From Chloroflexota bacterium (lineage in GTDB: Bacteria; Chloroflexota; Limnocylindria; QHBO01), in assembly GCA_040902225.1 (NCBI GenBank), contig JBBDXT010000007.1, positions 124,001-188,000 on the forward strand: DNA of 64,000 bases, read 5' to 3'. A program made the position numbers and the translations under genes. The notes beneath the pieces are model-generated. The model made no database searches. It worked only from the letters and a program-made list of their open reading frames with translations, and had not been told where the DNA came from. Positions 17,508-27,243 of this stretch are shown piece after piece. Every line of letters starts with the position of its first letter. Position 1 is the stretch's first letter.

Positions 17508-18215
17508 ATGGAGCGAGGCAGCGGGCAGGCTGGGGTCAGCATCGGCCATGGACACGAGCACCTGCGGCCGACCTTCGAGCAGGCCCTCGCCGACCTGAAG
17601 GACAACGTGCTGCGGCTCGGCGCGCTGGTCGAGCGAGCCGTGGAGCGCGCCGCGCGTGCCCTCGTCGAGCGGGATGTGGATCTCGCGGACCAGGTGCGCT
17701 GGGAGGATGCCACCGTCAACGAACTGCAGCGCTCCATCAACCACGAGATCACGTCGCTGATCGCTCGGCAGGGCCCGGTGGCCCGCGACGTCCGAGAGCT
17801 GCTCGCGCTCTATCACGCGGCCGCAGAGCTGGAGCGGATGGGAGACTACGCGACCAGCATCGCCAAGCTCGCTCAGCAGCTGGCCTCGGAGCCGGAGGAG
17901 CCGATCTTCCGCCAGATCCCCGAGATGGAGCGCCTCTGCCGCTCCCAGCTGCGCGCCGCCATGCGCGCATTGGTTGACGTCAGCGAGGAGCAGGCGCGCG
18001 CGGTCTGCGCCGGCGACGACGAGCTCGATGCCCTGTACAAGAGCGTCTACGAGTCCTCCATCGCCCTCATGGAGAGATCTCCGGATCGCGCCCGGCAGGC
18101 GACCCACATGCTCTTCGCCGCCCATCACCTCGAGCGCCTTGGCGACCGAGTCACGAATATCGGCGAGGACGTCGTCTTCCTTGTGACCGGACAGATCGAG
18201 GACCTCAATCCCTGA
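17508..18215 (+). CDS. phoU: Phosphate-specific transport regulator PhoU
   Basis: 235 residues, two three-helix repeats. Family blocks: RPTFEQALADLKDNVLRLGALVERAVERA, then AAELERMGDYATSIAKLAQ in repeat 1 and AAHHLERLGDRVTNIGEDVVFLVTG in repeat 2, with the E-R-x-G-D metal-binding motif in each. ATG 17508 is preceded by GGAGG with a 6-base gap; longer upstream reading is a shadow of pstB. PhoU links Pst transport state to the PhoR kinase and represses the Pho response when phosphate is plentiful. Confidence 0.94.
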   Translation: MERGSGQAGVSIGHGHEHLRPTFEQALADLKDNVLRLGALVERAVERAARALVERDVDLADQVRWEDATVNELQRSINHEITSLIARQGPVARDVRELLALYHAAAELERMGDYATSIAKLAQQLASEPEEPIFRQIPEMERLCRSQLRAAMRALVDVSEEQARAVCAGDDELDALYKSVYESSIALMERSPDRARQATHMLFAAHHLERLGDRVTNIGEDVVFLVTGQIEDLNP

Positions 18216-18228
18216 GCGACTGGTTCCG

Positions 18229-18945
18229 TTGTCCGGCGTGAAGCGGCGCATCCTGGTAGTCGAGGACGATCGCACCCTGCGCCAGGCGCTCGTCTTCAAC
18301 CTCGAGCGCGAGGGGTACGAGGTCCACGGTGCGGTGGATGGCGAGCAGGCGCTTGCCGCGGCGCGCGACGGCGGCGTCGACCTGATGTTGCTCGACCTGA
18401 TGCTCCCCGGCATGAGCGGCCTGGAGGTGCTGCGCACGATGCGCGCCGAGGGGAACGACACGCCGGTCGTGATCCTGTCCGCCAAGGGAGGCGAGATCGA
18501 CCGGGTGGTTGGCCTGAAGGTCGGAGCCGATGACTACATCCCCAAGCCGTTCAGCCGCCCGGAGCTGCTCGCCCGGGTCGAGTCCGTGCTGCGCCGTCAG
18601 CGTCGGTCCGAGGCTGCGGCGGACGAGCGGCTGGCCGAGGTGCGCAGCGGGGCCTTGGTGATCGACCGGGGCCGGCACCTGGCGACATTCAACGGCGAGC
18701 CGCTTCGGCTGACGACCAAGGAGTTCGAGCTTCTTGCCCACCTGGCCGGGCATCCGGGTCGCATCTTCACCCGCGAGCAGCTTCTGACTCGCATCTGGCC
18801 CTTCGACTTCGGGGGCGACAGCCGGACCGTGGACGTGCACGTCAGCTGGCTGCGCTCGAAGCTGCGCGCGCTCGACGGGCACAACTACTTCCGGACCGTC
18901 CGCGGGGTCGGTTACGCCTTCGCACCCCGCCCAGATGTCCACTGA
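18229..18945 (+). CDS. phoB: Phosphate response regulator, PhoB/PhoP type
   Basis: 238-residue OmpR-family regulator. Receiver domain: acidic Asp13/Asp14, phospho-acceptor Asp56 in LLDLMLPG, Lys106 in DDYIPKPF. C-terminal winged helix: LTTKEFELLAHLAGHPGRIFTREQLL...SRTVDVHVSWLRSKL...RTVRGVGYAF. Start is TTG 18229 or GTG 18238. It follows phoU at 13 bp and overlaps phoR by 11 bp. Expected to activate the phosphate genes in this block. Confidence 0.93.
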   Translation: MSGVKRRILVVEDDRTLRQALVFNLEREGYEVHGAVDGEQALAAARDGGVDLMLLDLMLPGMSGLEVLRTMRAEGNDTPVVILSAKGGEIDRVVGLKVGADDYIPKPFSRPELLARVESVLRRQRRSEAAADERLAEVRSGALVIDRGRHLATFNGEPLRLTTKEFELLAHLAGHPGRIFTREQLLTRIWPFDFGGDSRTVDVHVSWLRSKLRALDGHNYFRTVRGVGYAFAPRPDVH

Positions 18946-20002
18946 TCCGCTGGCCGCGGCGGCCTTCGCGGCGCTCCTGGAGCGCACGGCAGGCGACATT
19001 CTGCTGATCGTCGATGACCAGCTGCGCATCACCCGGGTCGGGGCGGGTGCCGCGGCGCTTGCCGAGCGCGCGGTGAGGGAGCTGGTCGGGATGAGCCTGA
19101 TCGCCGCGTTCGGGTCAGCGCCGCTTGATGCGCTGGCGCGGCGTGCCGCAAGCGAGCGCTCCCCTTCGCTCGGCGAGGCAGACCTCGGGCCGCGCGGCGG
19201 GCGTGCATTCGCCGTCGACGCCGTCCCGCTCGCCGACGGAAACCTCGTCCTGGCGCTGCACGAGATCACGGCGCTCCGCCGTGCGGAACGCGTACGGCGC
19301 GACTTCGTCACCAACATCAGCCACGAGCTGCGCACGCCGCTGGCCTCCGTCAAGCTGCTGGCCGAGACGCTCTCTGCCGGCGCGGTCAAGGACGCGGCCA
19401 CCGCCGGCAAGTTCGCCGTTCAGATCGAGCGGGAGGTGGATCACCTGGCGCAGCTCGTGTCGGAGCTGCTGGACCTGTCCATGATCGAGTCGGGGGAGAG
19501 CACCCTGCGGCTGGAGCCGGTCGACCCGAGCGCCGTGATCGCTGACGTGGCCGAGCGAATCGGGCCGGTGGCCGCTCGTCGTGGCATCGCCGTTCGTCTG
19601 CGAGGCGAGACAGAGGGCGCGGAAGTCAAGGTCAACGCCGATGTGGGCCGCCTCGGCCAGGCGCTCCTGAACCTGGCACATAACGCGGTCAAGTACAACC
19701 GCCCGGGGGGCGAGCTGCGGCTGGGCTGGGAGCGGTCGGAGGGCGGCGTGCGGTTCACGGTCGCCGACGACGGGATCGGGATCTCCGAGGCCCACCAGCA
19801 GCGGATCTTCGAGCGCTTCTACAAGGTCGACCGCTCCCGGGCCCAGGAGTCCGATGACGCGACAGGCGGCGGCAGTGCCGGACTGGGGCTGGCCATCGTG
19901 CGGCACATCGCCGAGGCGCACGGCGGCTCGGCCGGCGTGCGGAGCGTCGAGGGCGATGGCTCGACCTTCTGGGTCGAGCTGCCCCGGGCCGAACCTGCCT
20001 GA
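18935..20002 (+). CDS. phoR: Sensor histidine kinase, PhoR-like, without membrane segments
   Basis: 355 residues: PAS-like domain (about 10-115), HisKA dimerisation domain with NISHELRTPLAS (His130 phospho-acceptor), and a HATPase domain with NLAHNAVKYN, ADDGIGIS and GGGSAGLGLAIVRHI. No transmembrane helix is visible, unlike most PhoR proteins, so it is probably cytoplasmic. It would get its signal from the Pst/PhoU complex or through the PAS domain. Start ATG lies inside the end of phoB. Confidence 0.92.
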   Translation: MSTDPLAAAAFAALLERTAGDILLIVDDQLRITRVGAGAAALAERAVRELVGMSLIAAFGSAPLDALARRAASERSPSLGEADLGPRGGRAFAVDAVPLADGNLVLALHEITALRRAERVRRDFVTNISHELRTPLASVKLLAETLSAGAVKDAATAGKFAVQIEREVDHLAQLVSELLDLSMIESGESTLRLEPVDPSAVIADVAERIGPVAARRGIAVRLRGETEGAEVKVNADVGRLGQALLNLAHNAVKYNRPGGELRLGWERSEGGVRFTVADDGIGISEAHQQRIFERFYKVDRSRAQESDDATGGGSAGLGLAIVRHIAEAHGGSAGVRSVEGDGSTFWVELPRAEPA

Positions 20003-20006
20003 TATA

Positions 20007-20020
20007 GTTGTCGGGTCAAC
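20007..20020. promoter_or_regulatory. Short dyad upstream of the MarR gene
   Basis: GTTG-TCGGGT-CAAC ends one base before the MarR-family start codon and overlaps the only space available for a promoter. Autoregulatory binding is plausible for this family, but the arms are only 4 bp. Confidence 0.25.
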
Positions 20021-20021
20021 C

Positions 20022-20480
20022 ATGAACACACAGAACACGATCCCCGGGCCACGCGACCCGCGCCTGGAGACCTGGCGCTCCTTCCTGGTCGCGCATGCCC
20101 AGATCCGACGCCAGCTGGAGCGAGAGCTGCAGGCCGAGCAGTCGCTTGGCCTTGGCGAGTACGAGGTGCTGCTCATCCTGGCGCGCGCCGCCAACCGGCA
20201 GCTGCGCATGAGCGAGCTGGCGGACCACCTGGTACTGTCGCGCAGCGGCGTGACACGCCTGGTCGATCGGCTCGAGGCGGATGCACTGGTCGAGCGCACC
20301 TCGTGCGCCACCGACCGACGTGGTTCGTGGGCGACCCTGACGGCTGCCGGCCACGCCCGCCTGCGACGGGCTGCGCCCACCCACCTGCGTGGCGTCGGCG
20401 AGCACTTCCTGGATCGCATCCCTCCCGCCGAGCTCGACGCCCTCCAGCGCACCCTCGACCGCGTCCTGGACGAGGCCTAG
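20022..20480 (+). CDS. MarR family transcriptional regulator
   Basis: 152 residues. Winged-helix core with LGEYEVLLILARA, LRMSELADHLVLSRSGVTRLVDRLEADALVERT and the beta-wing SCATDRRGSWATLTAAGHARL. ATG 20022 gives normal MarR length; longer reading is a shadow of phoR. Only 19 bp after phoR, and convergent with ccmI, overlapping it by 4 bp. Ligand and targets unknown; possibly self-regulated. Confidence 0.88.
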   Translation: MNTQNTIPGPRDPRLETWRSFLVAHAQIRRQLERELQAEQSLGLGEYEVLLILARAANRQLRMSELADHLVLSRSGVTRLVDRLEADALVERTSCATDRRGSWATLTAAGHARLRRAAPTHLRGVGEHFLDRIPPAELDALQRTLDRVLDEA

Positions 20481-21379
20481 CCTCCCGGCGCTCCGCTAGC
20501 TCCTGGCAGCTCCCCAGCCGCCTCTGCCCGAAGGCTGTTGACCATCGGTGCCCGACCGTCGTTCGGCGCCAGAGCAAGAAACCGATCGAACTCGCGCACC
20601 GCCGTCGGCGTGTCTCCGCGCCGGAACGCGATCACCCCGCGGTAGAAGGGGATATCCGGCTCATCGGGACCGGCGACAGTGGCGTACGTATCGGTCGTCG
20701 CCTGGGCATCGTCGTAGTGCGCCGTCGCCAGGTAGGCGTTGATGAGACGTCGATAGGCCGAGTGATTCTCCGGTTCCAGCGCGAGCAGGATCTGCAGCGC
20801 GACCGCCGCTCGCTGCAGGTCGTCCGGCGAGTCGCCCGCCAGGTAGGCATCCGCGAGGTCGGAAACGACCCGCGCATCGCGCGGGTTCGCCTCGAACAGG
20901 GCCAGCAGGCGCTGGATCTCGGCCTGGCGATCAGCCTCCCGCTCCATCGCATCGGCGAGCGGCTGGTTCACGACGGTGCGTTCGGCCAGGCCGAAGGATC
21001 CAGGAAGCGCGAAGCCGACCAGCAGGGCCAGCGCAACCACAGCCGCGAGCGCAGCGATCATGCCCCGCCCCTGCCGAGGCGGCGCCGCTCCTGGCGAGGC
21101 CTCGACCGCGGCCGGCGCAAGGGTCTCCGCCGCTCGCGACTCGGCCTCGGCGCGCTCACGCTCGTACGAAGCGTCGTCGAGCGAGCCGGCTCGACGATCC
21201 GCCTCAACGTCGAGCAGGGCGTCTAGCGCGACGCTGTGGCGCAGCGCCCTTGCCTCGGCCTCGGCCTGCGCGTCGAAGGTGACCGTCCCGGAGCCTGGAC
21301 GAAGCAGCGGCCACGCGATGGCAGCCGCCACCGCCAGTCCGATTGCCGCGAACAGGACCCACTGAAGGAGGTCAGGCAT
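20477..21379 (-). CDS. ccmI: Cytochrome c biogenesis TPR protein CcmI-like
   Basis: 300 residues. N-terminal membrane helix LLQWVLFAAIGLAVAAAIAWPLL, a charged region (ALLDVEADRRAGSLDDASYERER) typical of CcmI/CycH, a second helix around 105-125, then a periplasmic TPR region (LLALFEANPRDARVVSDLADAYLAG...ALEPENHSAYRRLINAYL...FYRGVIAFRRGDTPTAVREF). ATG 21379 overlaps the ccmH stop by 8 bp. CcmI delivers apocytochrome c to the heme-ligation complex. Last gene of ccmABCDEFGHI. Confidence 0.88.
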   Translation of the reverse strand: MPDLLQWVLFAAIGLAVAAAIAWPLLRPGSGTVTFDAQAEAEARALRHSVALDALLDVEADRRAGSLDDASYERERAEAESRAAETLAPAAVEASPGAAPPRQGRGMIAALAAVVALALLVGFALPGSFGLAERTVVNQPLADAMEREADRQAEIQRLLALFEANPRDARVVSDLADAYLAGDSPDDLQRAAVALQILLALEPENHSAYRRLINAYLATAHYDDAQATTDTYATVAGPDEPDIPFYRGVIAFRRGDTPTAVREFDRFLALAPNDGRAPMVNSLRAEAAGELPGASGAPGG

Positions 21380-21833
21380 CGAGCTGCTCGACCTCGTCGC
21401 GGATCTGTTCACGCAGCCCTGGACTCGGGGCCGGCATGACCGGCGCGACCGCTGCTCGGTCGCGTCGCAACCACCAGGCGAAGACGCCGATGCCTACGAC
21501 GACCGCCCCAGCCGGGATCCACCACGCGAAGGGCGACGGAGGCGCCAGCAGAATCCAGTCGCCAAAGCGGGCCACGAAATACCCGCGAATCTGCTCCGGC
21601 GTCTGACCGGCCGCCAGCTGTTCGGCGATCTGGCGCCTGATGGCGGCCGCCGCTGCCGTCTGCGACTCGGCCACCGACAGCGCCTGGCAATCAGGGCAAC
21701 GCAGCTCCGCCGCAATCTGCCGCGCCTGCTCGGCCTGGGTGGGCGGCGCGTCTGGGCGCACCAGCTCCAGCACGACCAGCCCGCCCAAAGCCAGGAGCGC
21801 GGCGACGGCCACCGGGAGCACCAGCCGCCTCAT
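21372..21833 (-). CDS. ccmH: Cytochrome c maturation protein CcmH
   Basis: 153 residues. Signal/anchor helix, then the CcmH/CycL motif LRCPDCQ (Cys46 and Cys49) that handles apocytochrome thiols. It continues with AESQTAAAAAIRRQIAEQLAAGQTPEQIRGYFVARFGDWILLAPP and a C-terminal membrane helix. Its ATG overlaps the ccmG stop. Works outside the membrane with CcmG, CcmF and CcmI. Confidence 0.93.
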   Translation of the reverse strand: MRRLVLPVAVAALLALGGLVVLELVRPDAPPTQAEQARQIAAELRCPDCQALSVAESQTAAAAAIRRQIAEQLAAGQTPEQIRGYFVARFGDWILLAPPSPFAWWIPAGAVVVGIGVFAWWLRRDRAAVAPVMPAPSPGLREQIRDEVEQLDA

Positions 21834-22363
21834 GGTGTGAGCCCGAGCGCGGCGAGTTGGGTGGCGACTACCTCGGTCGTCAGCGGTCCCCAGTGGCGGG
21901 CGACCACGATCCCGTGCGCGTCGACGAAGAAGGTCTCCGGCGGACCCGTTACGCCATAGGCGATGGTGATGCGGCCGTCGGAATTCAGCACATTCGGCCA
22001 GCTGACCTCTCCGTAGCGAGCCAGGAAGCCGCGGGCGTCATCGGGCGTGTCGTTGACGAGCACCCCGACCATCTGCAGCTCTCCGCGGTAGCGCGCCGCA
22101 AGGTCCAGCAGGACCGGGTGCTCGTCGACGCACGCGGGGATGCAGGAGCTGGCCCAGAAGTTGACGACCGCCGGCTTGCCCGCCAGATCGGCGGAGGAGA
22201 AGTGGTCGCCTTCGAGGGTGCTCCCCGCGAAGGCTGGCATGGGCTTGCCGACCAGCGGCGAGGGGATCAGCCGCGGGTCGCGCCCGAGCCCCGTGAAGAG
22301 GAGCCATGCGAGGGGCAGCACCACCAGTGGCACGAACAGCAAGCGAAGCCAGGGGAGGCGCAT
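21830..22363 (-). CDS. ccmG: Thioredoxin-like protein CcmG/DsbE with a CxxxC variant
   Basis: 177 residues: N-terminal anchor helix, then a TlpA/DsbE thioredoxin fold with FAGSTLEGDHFSSADLAGKPAVVNFWASS, EHPVLLDLA and GVTGPPETFFVD (cis-Pro loop). The active site reads SCIPACVDEHP, so the cysteines are 74 and 78, spaced CxxxC instead of the normal WCxxC; the Trp before the first Cys is Ser. Expected to reduce apocytochrome c for heme attachment. Three bases separate it from ccmF. Confidence 0.9.
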   Translation of the reverse strand: MRLPWLRLLFVPLVVLPLAWLLFTGLGRDPRLIPSPLVGKPMPAFAGSTLEGDHFSSADLAGKPAVVNFWASSCIPACVDEHPVLLDLAARYRGELQMVGVLVNDTPDDARGFLARYGEVSWPNVLNSDGRITIAYGVTGPPETFFVDAHGIVVARHWGPLTTEVVATQLAALGLTP

Positions 22364-22366
22364 CGG

Positions 22367-24345
<1,979 letters not shown>

Positions 24346-24349
<4 letters not shown>

Positions 24350-24807
24350 GAGCCGGGGTCGAAGGCCTGCGTCGGCAGCCCGCCCGCGGACGGGGCGACG
24401 TAGTTCTCGTCGTGCTTGACGATCACCTGGGTTGCCTCGAACACACCATCGGCCCGCAGCTCGCCCTCGACCACGGCGCCGATCCCCTCGCGGAACGATC
24501 GGGTCGGAGCAGCGGCCGCGTGGACCGAGATCTCCGTGATCCCATCAGTCAGGATGAAGCTCAGGTCCGGCGCCTCACCGGAGATGCTCCCCACCTTGAC
24601 CAGGCCGCCGAGCCGCTCAGTCTTGCCTACCTCCGCCGGGCCGCGGGCCAGCAGCTCGGTCGGGGTCAGGTAATAGACCAGGGCGTTGCCGACGCTGCTG
24701 AAGGCCAGGTAGCCGATCACGCCGACCACCACGGCCACGCCGGCCAACAGGCCCCATCGGCGGCCACGCGGCGGCAGGGGCGGCAGGACCGGGCGAGCCA
24801 GGGTCAT
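24346..24807 (-). CDS. ccmE: Heme chaperone CcmE
   Basis: 153 residues: one N-terminal membrane anchor (WGLLAGVAVVVGVIGYLAF) and an OB-fold periplasmic domain. The heme-binding segment KHDENYVAP places the covalent His at 132 and the axial Tyr at 136 (HxxxY). It overlaps ccmD by 4 bp and ccmF by 4 bp. Carries heme from CcmC to CcmF. Confidence 0.95.
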
Positions 24808-24944
24808 CTGGGAGCGTCGACGTCGTCGGTGCGCCGCATTGCGTCGCGGGCGATGCGCAGCCGGCGGGCAAGGAGGGCGGCGTACAGGGCGATCCCACCC
24901 AGGATCACGCCGTAGGCGGCGATCACGAAGCCGGCGTCGGTCAT
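24804..24944 (-). CDS. ccmD: Small membrane protein CcmD
   Basis: 46 residues: MTDAGFVIAAYGVILGGIAL begins a single helix, followed by a basic tail (ARRLRIARDAMRR). This matches CcmD, which helps release holo-CcmE from CcmC. ATG 24944 with GGAG upstream; overlaps ccmC by 4 bp and ccmE by 4 bp. Short length and position, rather than sequence, carry most of the call. Confidence 0.88.
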   Translation of the reverse strand: MTDAGFVIAAYGVILGGIALYAALLARRLRIARDAMRRTDDVDAPR

Positions 24945-25678
24945 CTCGCGGGCTCCTCGACGGCTATCGTGCCAGGGGCCGTCTGGCGTGCAGCGAGGAC
25001 CAGGCCGCGGCGGACATCCTCCTCGATCTGCCAATCGAGCCGCGCGAGCTGGTAGCGGCGGATGAGGAGATAGGCCCAGACCAGCGTGAACGCAGCGAGC
25101 ATGGCCAGCAGAGCCGTCACGAACAGGAGCGGGGCGCTGGGATTCAGGATCTTTGACGGGTCGCCGATGGTCGGGCCCTGGTGCAGGCCGCGCCACCAGA
25201 TGACGCTGAAGTGGACGATCGGGATGTCCACCGCCGCAATGAGTCCCACCACCGCGGCGCGCGCCGCACGGCGAGCAGGGTCATCGGTCAGGCGGCGCAG
25301 GAGGAGGTAGCCCACGTAGAGCGCCAGCAGGAGCGCGGTCGTCGTCAGCCGCGGATCCTCCCACTGCCAGAAGACGCCCCACACCGGCCGGCCCCACATC
25401 ATCCCGCCCCAGATGGCGAATGCCGTGAACATGACCCCCACCTCGGCACCGGCCAGCGCCAGGGCGTCGAGTCGCATGTCGCGCCAGATGAGGTAGCCAA
25501 GGCCGGCCAGCGCGGTGACGCCGAACGAGGCGTACGCCAGCCAGGCCGATGCGACGTGCACGTACATGATCCGCTGGGCATCCCCCTGGTTGAGATCGGC
25601 GGGCACGATGAAGAGGCCGTTGATGGCTGCCCCGATGACGGCGGCCAGCGCCACGAACCCCACGATGCGAGTCTTCAT
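24941..25678 (-). CDS. ccmC: Heme exporter/heme-loading protein CcmC
   Basis: 245 residues, six helices. The tryptophan-rich motif WGVFWQWEDPRLT spans about 100-112. Flanking heme-ligand histidines are His41 (MYVHVASAW) and the one in DIPIVHFSVIWWRGLHQGP. CcmC loads heme on CcmE. The start overlaps the ccmB stop by one base. Confidence 0.94.
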   Translation of the reverse strand: MKTRIVGFVALAAVIGAAINGLFIVPADLNQGDAQRIMYVHVASAWLAYASFGVTALAGLGYLIWRDMRLDALALAGAEVGVMFTAFAIWGGMMWGRPVWGVFWQWEDPRLTTTALLLALYVGYLLLRRLTDDPARRAARAAVVGLIAAVDIPIVHFSVIWWRGLHQGPTIGDPSKILNPSAPLLFVTALLAMLAAFTLVWAYLLIRRYQLARLDWQIEEDVRRGLVLAARQTAPGTIAVEEPAR

Positions 25679-26367
25679 CAGTCCTCCAGCAGGAAGCCGT
25701 AGGTGCCGGCTCCGACCACCAGCATGATGACGTCGAACGCAACGAGCAGCTGGAGCCAGGATCCCAGCTCCCCCAACGGGTCGCCGCCCAGCGAGGCCGC
25801 CGTCGCCTTGACGGCGGCCAGGAGGAGCGGTGCCACGACCGGCAGCATCAGGAGGGGCAGCATCACCTCCCGGGCGCGCATGCGAACCGTCAGTCCGGCG
25901 TAGGCGGTGCCGATCGCCGCGAAGCCGATGGCGCCCAGCACCACGGCAACGAGGAGCGGGAGCCAGGCCGCACCGATCGGGATGGCATACAGGATCGCCA
26001 CCACCGGCAGCAGGAGGCCTCCGAGCACGAGCATGGCCGCCGCCCCGGCCAGGGCCTTGCCGGCGTAGATCGCACGGCGGTCGACCGGGTACAGGGCGAG
26101 CTGCTCGAAGGCGCCGTCATCGGCCTCGAGCTGGTGCAGGCGCGCCATGGTGAGCAGCCCGCCGAAGACGATCGCCAGCCACAGGAGGCCGGGCGCCGCA
26201 TCGGCCAGGCGCTTCGAGTCCGGCCCCAGCGCAAAGCCGAACAGCAGCAGGACGAGCGCTGCAAAGAAGAGGGTCGAGCCGGCCGCCTGGCGGCCGCGCA
26301 GCTCGGAGATCGCATCCTTGCGGGCGATCGCCACCGCCACCGCCAGGCCCCGCCGCAGGTCGTTCAT
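25678..26367 (-). CDS. ccmB: Heme exporter membrane subunit CcmB
   Basis: 229 residues with six hydrophobic helices. N-terminal cytoplasmic AIARKDAISELRGRQAAGSTLFFA and LEADDGAFEQLALYPVDRRAIYAGKA are characteristic of CcmB. It pairs with the CcmA ATPase to release heme-loaded CcmE. The start overlaps the ccmA stop by 4 bp. Confidence 0.93.
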   Translation of the reverse strand: MNDLRRGLAVAVAIARKDAISELRGRQAAGSTLFFAALVLLLFGFALGPDSKRLADAAPGLLWLAIVFGGLLTMARLHQLEADDGAFEQLALYPVDRRAIYAGKALAGAAAMLVLGGLLLPVVAILYAIPIGAAWLPLLVAVVLGAIGFAAIGTAYAGLTVRMRAREVMLPLLMLPVVAPLLLAAVKATAASLGGDPLGELGSWLQLLVAFDVIMLVVGAGTYGFLLED

Positions 26368-27143
26368 CGGTCCATCCCGACGACGGCCATCCGCGGCCGA
26401 GGCGAGCCACCCACCGGTCCTGCAGTGACGCCTGCGCCGCTCACCTCAGCCAGCAGCCCGCCCTCGAGTCGCACCGTCGCGTCGGCCAGGCTGGCCACGC
26501 GATCTGCCTGGTGCGAGGCGACCATCACCGTCACCCCGGCCTCCTTCCACAGGCCGACGAGCTGATCGACGAGCGCCATCCCTGCACCGTCCAGGGCGGC
26601 GTGCGGCTCATCCAGCAGGAGCAGCGAGGGCCGCGCGACAAGGATCCTCGCCAGAGCGAGGCGCTTGCGCATGCCGGCCGAGAAGGTCCGCACGCGTTGC
26701 GCGGCAACCGCCTCCAGGCCGACCGTTGCCAGGGCCTCGCCGGCGACTCCGTGACCCTCCCGCTCCCCCCAGCCGAACATGGTGGCCGCGAAGCGGAGAT
26801 TCTCCTCGGCGGTCAGGTCGTCGTAATGAGCGGTGGCGTGCGACAGGTACACGACGCGGGCACGCACCTGCTCGGCGTCACGCAGGGCATCGATACCGTC
26901 GATGGCGAGCGTTCCGTACGAGGGGTGGATGGCCGTGGCCAGGATCCGCAGCAGGGTGGTCTTGCCCGCCCCGTTCGGTCCGAGCACGGCGACGGTTCGG
27001 CCCATCTCGACCGTCAGCGAAACGCCGGCGAGCGCGGCGCTGCGACCAAAGAGGCGCGCAAGCTCGACGGTTGCGACCGCCGGGGGAATGGTCCCGAGCG
27101 TCCCGGCGAGCCGGGGCGCGACGTAGATGGTGGTCTGCGGCAT
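26364..27143 (-). CDS. ccmA: ABC transporter ATPase CcmA
   Basis: 259 residues with Walker A GPNGAGKTT (55-63), signature FSAGMRKRLALARI, Walker B LLLLDEP and switch SHQAD. The ABC partner of CcmB and the first gene of the nine-gene ccm operon. It has an N-terminal extension of about 25 residues before the ATPase domain and a Gly/Pro-rich C-terminal tail of about 25 residues. A 100-bp divergent region separates it from the redox lipoprotein gene at 27244; I see no clear promoter there. Confidence 0.93.
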   Translation of the reverse strand: MPQTTIYVAPRLAGTLGTIPPAVATVELARLFGRSAALAGVSLTVEMGRTVAVLGPNGAGKTTLLRILATAIHPSYGTLAIDGIDALRDAEQVRARVVYLSHATAHYDDLTAEENLRFAATMFGWGEREGHGVAGEALATVGLEAVAAQRVRTFSAGMRKRLALARILVARPSLLLLDEPHAALDGAGMALVDQLVGLWKEAGVTVMVASHQADRVASLADATVRLEGGLLAEVSGAGVTAGPVGGSPRPRMAVVGMDR

Positions 27144-27243
27144 GCTCGACGGCGCGGGGCGGATGATGGACGGAGGCTGAGTGTGCGGCCCGGCCCTGAT
27201 GCCGTCAACTCAGGCGACAGACCGAAATCGGCGATCATGAGGC

